DNA from: CAZFVY01 sp964522665
GTDB taxonomy: Bacteria; Verrucomicrobiota; Verrucomicrobiia; Limisphaerales; CAZFVY01
Reading direction: 5' to 3'
Assembly (NCBI GenBank): GCA_964522665.1
Contig: CAZFVY010000073.1
Location: 1 to 36,252 of the forward strand
DNA: 36,252 nt
A model generated the notes under the pieces. That model did not search any database, was not told the DNA's origin, and worked only from the letters and a program-made list of their open reading frames with translations. This document shows positions 8,018-15,809 of the stretch, piece after piece. The position numbers were made by a program, and so were the translations under genes. Position 1 is the stretch's first letter, and each line of letters begins with the position of its first letter.

Positions 8018-8980
8018 ATGAGCGCTCTCTTAAGCCAGTTGAAGGACTTCAGCATCATCGTCGCCGACACGGGCGATTTTGAAAGCATCCGCAAATATCA
8101 ACCGCGCGATGCGACCACCAATCCGAGCCTGCTTTACAAAGCGGCTCAGATGCCGGAATACGCCGCGCTGGCGGAGAAAGTCATCGCCGACGCCCGCCAG
8201 GAATCGACCAACGCGAGCCAGACGCTCGGAATCCTGATGGACAAATTGTCGGTGGCGTTCGGCCTCGAGATTTTGAAGATCGTCTCGCACCGCGTCTCGA
8301 CCGAGGTCGATGCGCGCCTGAGTTTCGATCAAGCCGCGACGATGGCGAAAGCGCGCTCCCTGATCGCCCGCTACGAAAAAGCCGGCATTTCGCGGGAACG
8401 CGTGCTGATCAAGATCGCCTCGACTTGGGAAGGCATCAGCGCCGCCAAGCAATTGAAGGCGGACGGGATTCATTGCAATTTGACGTTGCTCTTCTCCTTC
8501 GCGCAAGCGGTCGCCTGCGCCGAAGCGGGCGTGCAATTGATCTCGCCATTCGTCGGCCGCATTCTTGACTGGTACAAGAAGTCCACCGGCAAAGACAATT
8601 ACCCCGCCAACGAAGACCCGGGCGTGGTTTCCGTGTCGAAGATTTACAATTACTACAAGAAATACGGCTACGCGACCGAAGTGATGGGCGCCAGTTTCCG
8701 TAACGTCGGCGAAATTCTCGAATTGGCCGGCTGTGATCTGCTCACCATCAGCCCGAATTTGCTCGAGGAAATGCAGAAGACCTCCGGTTCCGTCACCCGC
8801 AAGCTCGACGCCACAACGTCGGCCACCGCCTGCACCACGGACAAAATCTCGCTCGACGAGAAAGGCTTCCGCTGGGCGATGAACGAAGACGCGATGGCCA
8901 CGGAGAAACTCGCGGAAGGCATCCGCAGTTTCGCTTCAGATACCGTCAAGCTCGAGAAATTCTTCGCGACGAAGCTGTAA
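8018..8980 (+). CDS. tal: Transaldolase (TalB type)
   Basis: A 320-residue transaldolase of the pentose phosphate pathway, moving a three-carbon ketol unit between sugar phosphates through a Schiff base. The catalytic lysine is K132 in RVLIKIASTWEG, the same number as in E. coli TalB. NLTLLFSFAQAVACAEAG and SPFVGRILDWYKK are signature stretches of the long TalB class. The open frame extends to 7841 upstream, but the family start MSALLSQLKDF fixes the ATG at 8018. The 220 bases before it hold no recognised feature. Confidence 0.96.
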   Translation: MSALLSQLKDFSIIVADTGDFESIRKYQPRDATTNPSLLYKAAQMPEYAALAEKVIADARQESTNASQTLGILMDKLSVAFGLEILKIVSHRVSTEVDARLSFDQAATMAKARSLIARYEKAGISRERVLIKIASTWEGISAAKQLKADGIHCNLTLLFSFAQAVACAEAGVQLISPFVGRILDWYKKSTGKDNYPANEDPGVVSVSKIYNYYKKYGYATEVMGASFRNVGEILELAGCDLLTISPNLLEEMQKTSGSVTRKLDATTSATACTTDKISLDEKGFRWAMNEDAMATEKLAEGIRSFASDTVKLEKFFATKL

Positions 8981-9012
8981 CCGGCGCGGGACGCCGGTCC
9001 TTTAGTCCGGCG
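8981..9012 (+). other. Three-arm alternating hairpin after the transaldolase gene
   Basis: CCGGCG (8981-8986), CGCCGG (8992-8997) and CCGGCG (9007-9012) follow the stop codon directly. The middle arm can pair with either neighbour, giving two exclusive hairpins. There is no T tract, so at best this is a weak terminator or a short REP-like sequence. The segment CTTTAGTCCGGCG is shared with the terminator at 271-303. Confidence 0.45.
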
Positions 9013-9069
9013 ATCGGTTCTTGGCTGACCGCCGAGTCCAAAGCGGCACGCTACTGGCTTTTGCCTGAC

Positions 9070-9155
9070 GGTGGGGCGAGACTCGAGCCGTGACTGGTTT
9101 CGGGCGGCGGCGGCTTGGTCGAACTTTCCACGGCTCGGCCGAGCCTCGCCCCACC
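9070..9155 (-). repeat. 86-bp palindromic repeat, copy A
   Basis: Terminal inverted repeats GGTGGGGCGAG (9070-9080) and CTCGCCCCACC (9145-9155) enclose a second pair, GAGCCGTG (9085-9092) and CACGGCTC (9129-9136). Read on the minus strand it aligns without gaps over its whole length with copy B at 12641-12726; by hand count about 71 of 86 positions agree, mostly in the arms plus AAAGTTC. The two copies therefore lie in inverted orientation on either side of the ebo operon. No direct target duplication is visible. The rest of 8981-9242 holds nothing else recognised. Confidence 0.85.
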
Positions 9156-9242
9156 GATGGATGGCGATGGAACGTTCGAAGTCTGGTCGCGCTGAAGCAA
9201 AGTTGAAGGCGGAACCGCTCCCCTGCCGAACCAAACTCCACC

Positions 9243-10133
9243 TTACGTCGCCGGGATAAAGCGTTGGAAAAAGAGCGCGGTCGCGAAGAAGGTGAGGAAA
9301 ACCAAGTCGAGCCAGAGCGGGGCGCCGGCCACGGCCACGATATCGACCAGGACGATGCCCGCGAGCAAGCCCGAGACCGTGAGGCCGACGTTGACCGTTT
9401 CCTGCCAGAAGGTGTGGCGCAGCGAGATGATTGTCCAAATCGCGAGGACCGCCGACCACTCGACGCCGCGCGCGAAAAACCCCTGGCCGTTGATCAGCAA
9501 GGCGAGCAACGCGGGCGCGGCCAGGCAATAACACGGCCAGAATCGCATCACCCCGCGGATCGTTTCCTTGCGCGCGATGTAGCTGATGCCGACCACATAG
9601 ACGGCCAACGCGAACGCGGACCAGATGACGTCGCCGTTCAGCCCATCCGTCGCCGCCGCGGCCGCGACCAGATAAAGTAGGAATCGGCACCCCGCCATAA
9701 TGATCGGCGAGAAGGCGAACGCCTTGTGCACGACGTCATACACGAGAATGCAGGCCGTCAAAAAAATCGCGAGGATCGCCGCCAGCGGGCCGAGCGCGGC
9801 GACGCAGAGCCAGCCGATCACGAGCCAGCCGATGCCCCATTGCCAAACCGCGGGCAATCCAATGGCGCCACTCGGGATCGGACGGGCGTTGCGGTGCTGG
9901 CGATCGAACTCGGCGTCGCAGGCGTCGTTCAGGAACATCCCGCCGACGTAGAGAAACGTCGCGCCGGCGGTGAGGAGGACGAAGCGGGCAGCCGAACCGG
10001 AGCCGCCGAGCGCCCAGCCGGCCAGGCAGTTCGACCACACCGTCGGCAGGTTCGAGACGCGCCCGAGCACCAGCAGCGTGCGCAGGTAGGCGAGGCGCTT
10101 CAGCCGCAGCGCTTGGGCCGGTGAGGTGGTCAT
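9243..10133 (-). CDS. eboC: UbiA-family prenyltransferase, EboC type
   Basis: A 296-residue polytopic membrane protein with eight or nine hydrophobic segments. The first Asp-rich motif N69-D-A-C-D-A-E-F-D77 is typical of UbiA prenyltransferases, which attach isoprenoid chains to aromatic or other acceptors in the membrane; the second loop reads YDVVHK (132-137), a degenerate form of the second motif. The open frame continues to 10394, but the ATG at 10133 overlaps the stop of the upstream eboE gene (ATGA) and gives the family's usual N-terminus, so it was chosen. Context (EboE, TatD-like EboB) marks it as EboC of the ebo cluster rather than a quinone enzyme. It is the last gene of the operon. 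Confidence 0.82.
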   Translation of the reverse strand: MTTSPAQALRLKRLAYLRTLLVLGRVSNLPTVWSNCLAGWALGGSGSAARFVLLTAGATFLYVGGMFLNDACDAEFDRQHRNARPIPSGAIGLPAVWQWGIGWLVIGWLCVAALGPLAAILAIFLTACILVYDVVHKAFAFSPIIMAGCRFLLYLVAAAAATDGLNGDVIWSAFALAVYVVGISYIARKETIRGVMRFWPCYCLAAPALLALLINGQGFFARGVEWSAVLAIWTIISLRHTFWQETVNVGLTVSGLLAGIVLVDIVAVAGAPLWLDLVFLTFFATALFFQRFIPAT

Positions 10134-11323
10134 GGCGGCGGCGTGGCGGGACCTAAACCGCGTTGGGTCAACTCCCGCAAGGTCCAGTCGTATTCCGCGA
10201 CCAATTGGGTCACGACGTCGCGGTTTTTGATTTGCGACGGCAACACCTCCCAAGTGTACGTCTCCATCTCGAGGTGATGGCACATTCCCGGGTTCGCCTG
10301 CAAGGTATCCAGCGCGCCGAGCAGGTGATCGGTTGTATTGCCGAACAGAGGCGCGGCCGGGCTGTGGAGGGGTATGTGAAAATGGATTCGCCATTCGGGC
10401 GCTTCCGCCGCGACCCCATTCGCTTGGGCGGCGGCCTCCAGCGCGAGATTCAAGTCCTTGACGCGGGTCAATTCGCCCGTGGCGGAACGGCTCACAACCT
10501 GGTGAAAATAGATGTCGTCCGCAAACGCCGCCAGCGCGGCGCGCGTCTCGGGCGTCGGCCGCGCCGTCAGGGCGGAACTCAAGTGCAGTTTACTCAACAT
10601 GATGTCCGCGCGCCGCAATCGCTCCAGACTGGCGGGGGCGTCCTCGAATTCGACGGCGAGGTGGCAGGTGTCGTAATTGACCCCGAGCCGGCGGCTGAGG
10701 CGGTCGTCGTGCGGACGATCCGCGCGCAGTTGATCGAAGAAACGGATCGTTTCGTCGGTGGTCTCGAGGTAGCAGAGCGGCTCCGGCTCAAGGCCCAAGT
10801 GCAACGTTTTGCCGCTGGCCTCGCTGAGTTGCTCGATCCGTTCGACGCATTGCCAGAGGTTCCGGCGCATGACGGCGACCTGTTCTTCGCTCTGAATGAA
10901 TTCCTTGAAGGAGCAGGGGACGGTGCTGACGCTGCCTTCAACGCCCGGTGGCGTCAGTTTCGCCAGCAATTCGAAAAGCCGAATCGTATAATCGAGCCGT
11001 TCCGGCGTCGTCCAGTCCGGCGCATAGACCTGTTCCTTGACCCGTTGCCCGTGGAAAGCGCCGTAGGGAAATCCGTTGATCGTAAAAACGTAGCAATCGT
11101 TCGCGTCGAGCCAGTGTTGAAACGCGAGCAGCGTCGCCGGTTCGGCCAACTCCCGCGCGGCCTGATCGCCCAGGCGCAACCCAATCGCGTACGCCTCTCG
11201 AGGGCAGACTTGTTCGCGGACCCGCAGGGTGTAGCGCTCGAGGGAATCGAAGGTCTGCGGCCAATCCTGGCCGCGATGGATGTTCGTGCAATAGGCCAGG
11301 TGCAGGCCCTGATTCAGTTTCAT
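10130..11323 (-). CDS. eboE: Sugar-isomerase-like TIM-barrel protein, EboE type
   Basis: A 397-residue protein of the xylose isomerase-like TIM-barrel superfamily. It starts directly with MKLNQGLHLAYCTNIHRGQDW, and the stretches FTINGFPYGAFHG, HLGLEPEPLCYLETT and NYDTCHLAVEFE match the EboE (metabolite traffic) family; the Glu, His and Asp residues in these loops are likely metal ligands. In cyanobacteria the ebo genes are needed for moving a scytonemin precursor to the periplasm; the reaction of EboE is not known. It overlaps eboC by four bases and lies 25 bases behind the TatD-like gene, so the operon order is small protein, eboB, eboE, eboC. Confidence 0.82.
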   Translation of the reverse strand: MKLNQGLHLAYCTNIHRGQDWPQTFDSLERYTLRVREQVCPREAYAIGLRLGDQAARELAEPATLLAFQHWLDANDCYVFTINGFPYGAFHGQRVKEQVYAPDWTTPERLDYTIRLFELLAKLTPPGVEGSVSTVPCSFKEFIQSEEQVAVMRRNLWQCVERIEQLSEASGKTLHLGLEPEPLCYLETTDETIRFFDQLRADRPHDDRLSRRLGVNYDTCHLAVEFEDAPASLERLRRADIMLSKLHLSSALTARPTPETRAALAAFADDIYFHQVVSRSATGELTRVKDLNLALEAAAQANGVAAEAPEWRIHFHIPLHSPAAPLFGNTTDHLLGALDTLQANPGMCHHLEMETYTWEVLPSQIKNRDVVTQLVAEYDWTLRELTQRGLGPATPPP

Positions 11324-11348
11324 GCGCGCAGGGGAGCCGGGAGGGCGC

Positions 11349-12152
11349 TCAGGGAAGATTGAACTTCGGCGACTGGCTCATGAACTTGCGCGGGTTCTGA
11401 TAGATCAGCCGGTCAATCGCCTCGGGCGAATGCCCGCGCCGGCGCATCTCCAGCGCCGCTCGCGGCACCGCCAGGGGCACGCTGACGCCCCAATCGCACG
11501 CGCTGTTCATCCAGAGACGTTCGGCGCCGTAAACCTCCACGATGTCAATCGCGCGCGCCGCCGTGCATTTGGACTCGGGGTAAAGCGTCATTCCGGCCCA
11601 AAACCCCGCGTCGAGGACGTGCTTGACGGTGTGTTCCTCCACGTGATCGATGATGACCCGCTCCGGCCGGATGCGCGGATCATTCCGCAGTACATCGACG
11701 ATCAAACGCGTTCCTTTCAACTTGTCTTCCAGGTGCGGCGTGTGGACGAGGATGAGTTGGTCATGGCGGGCGGCCAAATCGACGTGGCTTTCCAGTACCT
11801 TGATTTCGTTTTTGCTGTTCTTGTTCAGGCCGATTTCGCCGATCCCGAGCACGCCCGGACGGTCGAGGAATTTCGGGATGATGGCGATGACCTCCTCGGC
11901 CAGTTGCACGTCCTCCGATTCCTTCGGGTTGATGCACAGCCAGGTGAAATGGGCCAGACCGAACTTGGCGGCGCGTTTCGGCTCGTGTTCGGTAAGTTGG
12001 CAGAAATAGTCGTAAAAGCCGTCCACCGAACTGCGGTCGAATCCGGCCCAAAAGGCCGGCTCGCAGACGGCCTGGCACCCGGCGGTCGCCATGTCGAGGT
12101 AATCGTCGGTGACCCGGCTGACCATGTGTCCGTGGGGTTCGATGTAACGCAT
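11349..12152 (-). CDS. eboB: TatD-family metal-dependent hydrolase, EboB type
   Basis: A 267-residue amidohydrolase-fold protein. The N-terminal metal motif E-P-H7-G-H9, the strand GIGEIGLN, the ILVHTPH and VIIDHVEEH strands and the final NSACDWG loop supply the His, Glu and Asp ligands expected in TatD-type hydrolases. Unlike general TatD nucleases it carries the EboB-style ending (YQNPRKFMSQSPKF), and its partners are EboE and EboC. The natural substrate is unknown. The ATG at 12152 has no clear ribosome site. A small gene ends 62 bases upstream on the same strand. Confidence 0.8.
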   Translation of the reverse strand: MRYIEPHGHMVSRVTDDYLDMATAGCQAVCEPAFWAGFDRSSVDGFYDYFCQLTEHEPKRAAKFGLAHFTWLCINPKESEDVQLAEEVIAIIPKFLDRPGVLGIGEIGLNKNSKNEIKVLESHVDLAARHDQLILVHTPHLEDKLKGTRLIVDVLRNDPRIRPERVIIDHVEEHTVKHVLDAGFWAGMTLYPESKCTAARAIDIVEVYGAERLWMNSACDWGVSVPLAVPRAALEMRRRGHSPEAIDRLIYQNPRKFMSQSPKFNLP

Positions 12153-12214
12153 CTTGAAAAGTCGAAAAAGGCGAACGAAAGCGGGGTGGGGGCGCGGATC
12201 GATTCGCTAGGCGT

Positions 12215-12484
12215 TTAGGTCGTCTTGCCGGGCCAGGCGCCGCTGGCCGCCTTGGTGGTCGCCTTGGGAATTGGTTGCGTGGTCGGGTCGCTCAGCGCGA
12301 GCAACACCTGCTCGGTCCGGCGCGGCTCGGTCAGGCCCAACTCTTTCAGCGCGGCGACGAACGCCGGCGCGCGAAAATCAGGTTCACCGGTCGCGCGATC
12401 GAGGCGGTCGAGGAACGCGGCCAAGTCGATCAATTTGGCCCGGGCTTCCATGAAATAAAGATCGAGAACCTGTTGCCGCGTCAT
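12215..12484 (-). CDS. Small conserved-looking protein heading the ebo operon
   Basis: An 89-residue soluble protein, predicted mostly helical (MTRQQVLDLYFMEARAKLIDLAAFLDRLDRA), with a short low-complexity tail (TTQPIPKATTKAASG). It is much shorter than classic EboA and I cannot assign it to that family with confidence. Its position as first gene on the same strand, 62 bases before the TatD-like gene, suggests it works with the ebo products. No ribosome site is visible, and the ATG at 12484 could be replaced by a later one, though the first helix would then be broken. Confidence 0.65.
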   Translation of the reverse strand: MTRQQVLDLYFMEARAKLIDLAAFLDRLDRATGEPDFRAPAFVAALKELGLTEPRRTEQVLLALSDPTTQPIPKATTKAASGAWPGKTT

Positions 12485-12812
12485 AGCGTTGAATCTTTTG
12501 GCTTACTTTTTCCAACACTATAAAGGCCGTCCCCGGCGGGCACAACTTTATCCTTTGCGGGCGGCGGAGGCGCGGAGGAGCAAGGTCGCACGCGAAGGCG
12601 CGGGCGAGGGCGCGAAGACGCGACGGGGGATAGAGTTGCTGGTGGGGCGAGGCTCTGCCGAGCCGTGAAAAGTTCCGGCAGTCCGCTATCGCCCCAAGCC
12701 ATTCACGGCCCGAGCCTCGCCCCACCCTATTTCCCTCCGCGGTTTCGCGTGATAGGGACTTCGCCAAGATATTGCTGAATCGCCGCGGCCTCCGGGGCGC
12801 TTCGGCGACGCT
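12485..12812. other. Gene-free stretch upstream of the ebo operon
   Basis: No coding region is supported here. It contains a very GC-rich purine tract around 12560-12635 and copy B of the 86-bp palindromic repeat (12641-12726). On the minus strand a TATAGT at about 12518-12523 could be a -10 box for the ebo operon, but no good -35 box is seen. Confidence 0.5.
12641..12726 (+). repeat. 86-bp palindromic repeat, copy B
   Basis: Same element as 9070-9155, opposite orientation and exactly the same length. Terminal repeats GGTGGGGCGAG (12641-12651) and CTCGCCCCACC (12716-12726) are perfect inverted repeats; the inner arms are GAGCCGTG (12660-12667) and CACGGC (12704-12709). The central 27 bases are the least conserved part. 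It lies 157 bases upstream of the first ebo gene. No gene for a transposase is in the window, so it would be a non-autonomous, REP/MITE-like element. Confidence 0.85.
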
Positions 12813-13290
12813 CTAGTTGGCAATAAGGCTGCCGGGTTTGAGAGGCACCGCGCCCAGGTCGAGCGATTCGACTCTGTTTAGCGCGCTAGCAGGTACGACG
12901 ATGTCCGCCGCGAGCGGTCCGGAAATCATACGGCCCCCAATGCCGCCCGGTCGACTTGGGTCCGCTTTCATCAACATGACCTGAACGCGGTAGGCGCCGG
13001 GCGGAACGTCGTCCGCGCGGAACGAACCATCAGCGGCAAGCACGATCCCGATGCTGCGGTGGAGTCGCCAGGCGGCGAGACCTTCGGGCGATTGCCAGTA
13101 GGCGATCCGGCTGACGCCAGCCGCAAAAGCGCAGGGCGCCTTTTTGCGAGACCTCTTGGGCTAACGCGGGGTCGCGCAGGCGGCCTAGCGCCGTGCCGTA
13201 AACCAGATTGAGATGTCGCCGCGCCAGTTCGGTGAACGAATCCTGACAGCCGCGCGGGACAAACTCCCGCAACAATTCCTCGTCGTTCAT
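12813..13290 (-). pseudogene. Remnant of a sigma-70 factor with C-terminal carboxypeptidase-regulatory-like domain
   Basis: From the ATG at 13290 the frame encodes the start of an ECF-like sigma factor (MNDEELLREFVPRGCQDSFTELARRHLNLVYGTALGRLRDPALAQEV), and then breaks down near 13140. The continuing homology lies in another frame, open from about 13140 to the TAG at 12813: AYWQSPEGLAAWRLHRSIG, then DGSFRADDVPPGAYRV, the end of a carboxypeptidase-regulatory-like fold. Sigma regions 2 (rest), 3 and 4 and the linker are missing, so an internal deletion joined the two ends out of frame. Large sigma proteins with such C-terminal extensions are known from this phylum. It is almost surely not functional. 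Confidence 0.75.
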
Positions 13291-13460
13291 TTCGCCAGTA
13301 TAGTTGCCGCCCGGTGAGAAAGGTAACATTTGCGCCAGGCAGCCTTTGGACTTCCAAGCGGGTTCCAGTGGTCCTTTGGGCTGAGAGTAAGCGACCGACT
13401 GGGCTAGTCACCGGGGGCAAGCTTGCCATCGATATTAGCGCGACGTAAATTGCGCATCGT

Positions 13461-13694
13461 ATGAGCAAAGCCGAAATTCTGGCCGAACTGCCGAAACTTA
13501 AAGCGGAAGAGCGGTCCGAGGTTTTTGCACGGTTGTGCGAACTGCAGGAGGCGGACGTTTTGCGCGGAGGAAACCCAACGCCCGAAGAAAAGCAGGCGCT
13601 CGATGAGGCCCTCGCTGACTTCGATCGTGACCGCGATCCTGGCGCTTCCTGGCGGGAGGTGTTGCAACGAGCCCGCGGGCCGGGTCGGACGTGA
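13461..13694 (+). CDS. Antitoxin-like component of a toxin-antitoxin pair
   Basis: A 77-residue, highly charged helical protein (MSKAEILAELPKLKAEERSEVFARLCELQEADVLRGG... EEKQALDEALADFDRDRDPGASWREVLQRA). Its pattern fits the addiction-module component family that accompanies RelE/ParE toxins: helical N-terminus, acidic middle and a toxin-binding tail with a PGASW motif. The TGA overlaps the toxin start by four bases (GTGA), the usual coupled layout. The toxin itself carries a nonsense codon, so this antitoxin may persist without a working partner. Confidence 0.7.
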   Translation: MSKAEILAELPKLKAEERSEVFARLCELQEADVLRGGNPTPEEKQALDEALADFDRDRDPGASWREVLQRARGPGRT

Positions 13695-13981
13695 GTTGGC
13701 GCGTCTCAATCCGGGCCGGAGCTGAGGCGGATCTTCGGGAAGCCTACGAATGGTACGAGCGCCAACGGCCTGGCTTGGGAGAAGCGTTCTTGGCCGCCGC
13801 GGCGGATGCGTTTGTTCGCCTCGAAAAGGATCCCGAGACGTGCCCGGTGTATTACCGCGGGCTGCGCCGAATGATGCTCAGCCGTTTTCCGTAGAAGTTA
13901 TTCTTTCGGGCGGAAGGGAATGTCGTAGTTGATTTTCGTATTCTCCACGCGGTGCGCGACCACGGCGGCCAAATCCGGTGA
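13691..13981 (+). pseudogene. RelE/ParE-family toxin interrupted by an in-frame amber codon
   Basis: GTG 13691 opens MSWRVSIRAGAEADLREAYEWYERQRPGLGE, a clear RelE/ParE-type start, and runs to LSRFP, where TAG at 13892-13894 stops it after 67 residues. The same frame continues as KLFFRAEGNVVVDFRILHAVRDH to a TGA at 13979-13981, giving the normal length of about 96 residues. In this family the segment is usually RFPY followed by a strand and ILHxxRD, so the amber codon sits exactly where tyrosine (TAT or TAC) is expected. A single base change explains it. Without suppression the last strands and the catalytic end are lost. Sequencing error is an alternative. Confidence 0.75.
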
Positions 13982-14056
13982 TTCAGCTCCCGTGTGGCGC
14001 TTCCTAAGTGATTGAGGGCAGCTGCCTCGGCCTTCGCGGCGTGGCCAATTAATAAG

Positions 14057-15067
14057 TTACAAGTTCTTGGTTGGTGTCGCGGAGCGTAGGGCGTGGTCTG
14101 GCGCTTTGGGTGACGCCTTCGGATCAACCATCTGGAGCAGATTGAGCAACGCATCAAGTGTTTCCAGGGCATTCCCTTCCAGACGGTTATTGACGTAAAG
14201 ATACGTTTTGCGCCGGGTTTCGATGAGGCTTTCTTGAAGGAACGCGGCGGCGGCCGACCGCGCTTCGGCGTAGGGCTCTTTTGTTTGATTGTACGGCTGG
14301 AAGGTCGCGACGGCTTCCGCGTAGCTCCGACCAGGCCGCAGCAAGAGGCGGGCGGCGCAAAGGTCCGGGTTGGTCCGGCTGCCGGGAAGCGCCATTTGCT
14401 CGCCGATGGCCGGCATGGCGCTCCAGGAATTGAAAACGTGGGCGACCTGATGTCGGCTTAAGCAGGCAAAATAATCCGGGCCGAGCCACGCGCGATTGCG
14501 CAGTTCGATGCCGTACGGCCAATCGCGCGGTAGTTGCTCGAGGAAACGGTCGAGATCAGTAAGGAAATCCCGGCCACGCGCGTAATCCGTCGGGTAAAAC
14601 CGCGAGAACTCAAACATGAGCAAGCCAACTTTGGAGCGAATTGCCTTAAGCGGCTCCAGGTAAGCTTTGATGAAGCGGTCGGCGTTGAGAAAGTCTGGAC
14701 TCGCTTGACCGGCCCGGGCGCCGAAGCGGGCGAGGTTCGGAAACTTTTTGACGGTGATCTCCTCGGTCACTTTAAATCCGAAACGAAAATCCGGCGGTAC
14801 CTCCGCGGCCAAATCTTCGAGGTAGCTTTGGCTCGGATAAAAATAGTAGGCGCCGTCGAAGCACACGGTTTTGAAAACCTCGGCGTATTCACGCAGGCAA
14901 TGTTTTTCGAACCGCGCCTCGGAGAATTTGCCCCGCCAGATGTAGCGCGCATCGTCGTAAAGCATTCCCGCCCAACCACGGTATTTCCAGGAGGACGTTC
15001 CCACATAAACGCCGCGCGCCGCCAGTTCGGCCGCGCCCGCTCGCATTTTTTCTCGATTAAACGGCAT
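14057..15067 (-). CDS. DUF72 (YecE-type) protein
   Basis: A 336-residue member of DUF72, a TIM-barrel-like family of unknown function. Diagnostic stretches are VYVGTSSWKYRGWAG at the start, FDGAYYFYPSQSYLEDLAAEVPPDFRFGFKV, LLMFEFSRFY, and YGIELRNRAW in the middle; YLYVNNRLEGNA near the end corresponds to the family's usual YFNNHxxGxA. It is somewhat longer than typical members because of a C-terminal tail. It is divergent from the KDPG aldolase gene, 88 bases away. No operon partner is seen, and the 75 bases downstream contain nothing recognised. Confidence 0.85.
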   Translation of the reverse strand: MPFNREKMRAGAAELAARGVYVGTSSWKYRGWAGMLYDDARYIWRGKFSEARFEKHCLREYAEVFKTVCFDGAYYFYPSQSYLEDLAAEVPPDFRFGFKVTEEITVKKFPNLARFGARAGQASPDFLNADRFIKAYLEPLKAIRSKVGLLMFEFSRFYPTDYARGRDFLTDLDRFLEQLPRDWPYGIELRNRAWLGPDYFACLSRHQVAHVFNSWSAMPAIGEQMALPGSRTNPDLCAARLLLRPGRSYAEAVATFQPYNQTKEPYAEARSAAAAFLQESLIETRRKTYLYVNNRLEGNALETLDALLNLLQMVDPKASPKAPDHALRSATPTKNL

Positions 15068-15155
15068 CGGGTTGTGCGCCGGAGTTTAGCGTGGCGCAGG
15101 GCGAGCGGCAAATGCGGAGTTGCTTTGCCGCGGGCGCCGTGGAAAATCGGCGCGC

Positions 15156-15809
15156 ATGCGATCACGTTCTGAAATTGTCGCGGGATTGACCAACCCAGGT
15201 ATCATCGCGGTGATGCGCGCTCCGTCGGCCGAAAAAGCCCCGGCGCTGACCGAAGCGCTGATCGCCGGAGGAGTTACCGCCATTGAAATCACGCTCACGA
15301 CCAAGAACGCGCGGGAGGCGATTCGGGAGGTCAGCCGGCGATTTGGCGACGTGGCGTTGATTGGCGCGGGAACGGTCTTGACCGCGGAATCGTGTCGGGC
15401 GGTTTGCGACTGCGGCGCGGAATTCGTCGTCAGCCCGGTCAACAAGGCCGAGATCGCCGAGGCTGCCCATGCCGCCAGCCGGCCGGTGATGCTGGGAGCC
15501 TACACGCCCACGGAGGCCCAGGCGGCGCATGAGTGCGGTTCGGACTTCATCAAAATCTTCCCCGCGGATGGATTGGGGCCGGGATATATCAAGGCGCTCT
15601 TGGCGCCGTTGCCGCACTTGCGGATCGTGCCGACCGGTGGCGTGGATGTGGCGAACGTCGCGGCTTTCATCAAGGCCGGTTGCGTGGCTGTGGGGGTCGG
15701 ATCATCGCTCATCGCGGCCGACCTGCTGCGCGATTCGAATTGGCCGGAGCTTACCCGTCTGGCGAGCCAGTTTGTCGCGGCGATCAAGGCAGCCAGAACC
15801 GTGCCATAA
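15156..15809 (+). CDS. eda: KDPG/KHG aldolase
   Basis: A 217-residue class I aldolase of the Entner-Doudoroff pathway, splitting 2-keto-3-deoxy-6-phosphogluconate (or 4-hydroxy-2-oxoglutarate) into pyruvate plus glyceraldehyde 3-phosphate (or glyoxylate). The Schiff-base lysine is K133 in DFIKIFPAD, the E. coli number. The Glu in IEITLTT (residue about 44) and the phosphate loops PTGGV and VGVGSSL are present. The frame is open to 15120, but the homologous start is the ATG at 15156. Neighbouring sugar-acid genes that often accompany eda are absent. Confidence 0.93.
   Translation: MRSRSEIVAGLTNPGIIAVMRAPSAEKAPALTEALIAGGVTAIEITLTTKNAREAIREVSRRFGDVALIGAGTVLTAESCRAVCDCGAEFVVSPVNKAEIAEAAHAASRPVMLGAYTPTEAQAAHECGSDFIKIFPADGLGPGYIKALLAPLPHLRIVPTGGVDVANVAAFIKAGCVAVGVGSSLIAADLLRDSNWPELTRLASQFVAAIKAARTVP

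Noticed and set aside
9243..10394. Start of the UbiA-type gene at 10394
   Set aside because: The first 87 residues are the out-of-frame shadow of eboE; ATG 10133 overlaps the eboE stop as expected in an operon.
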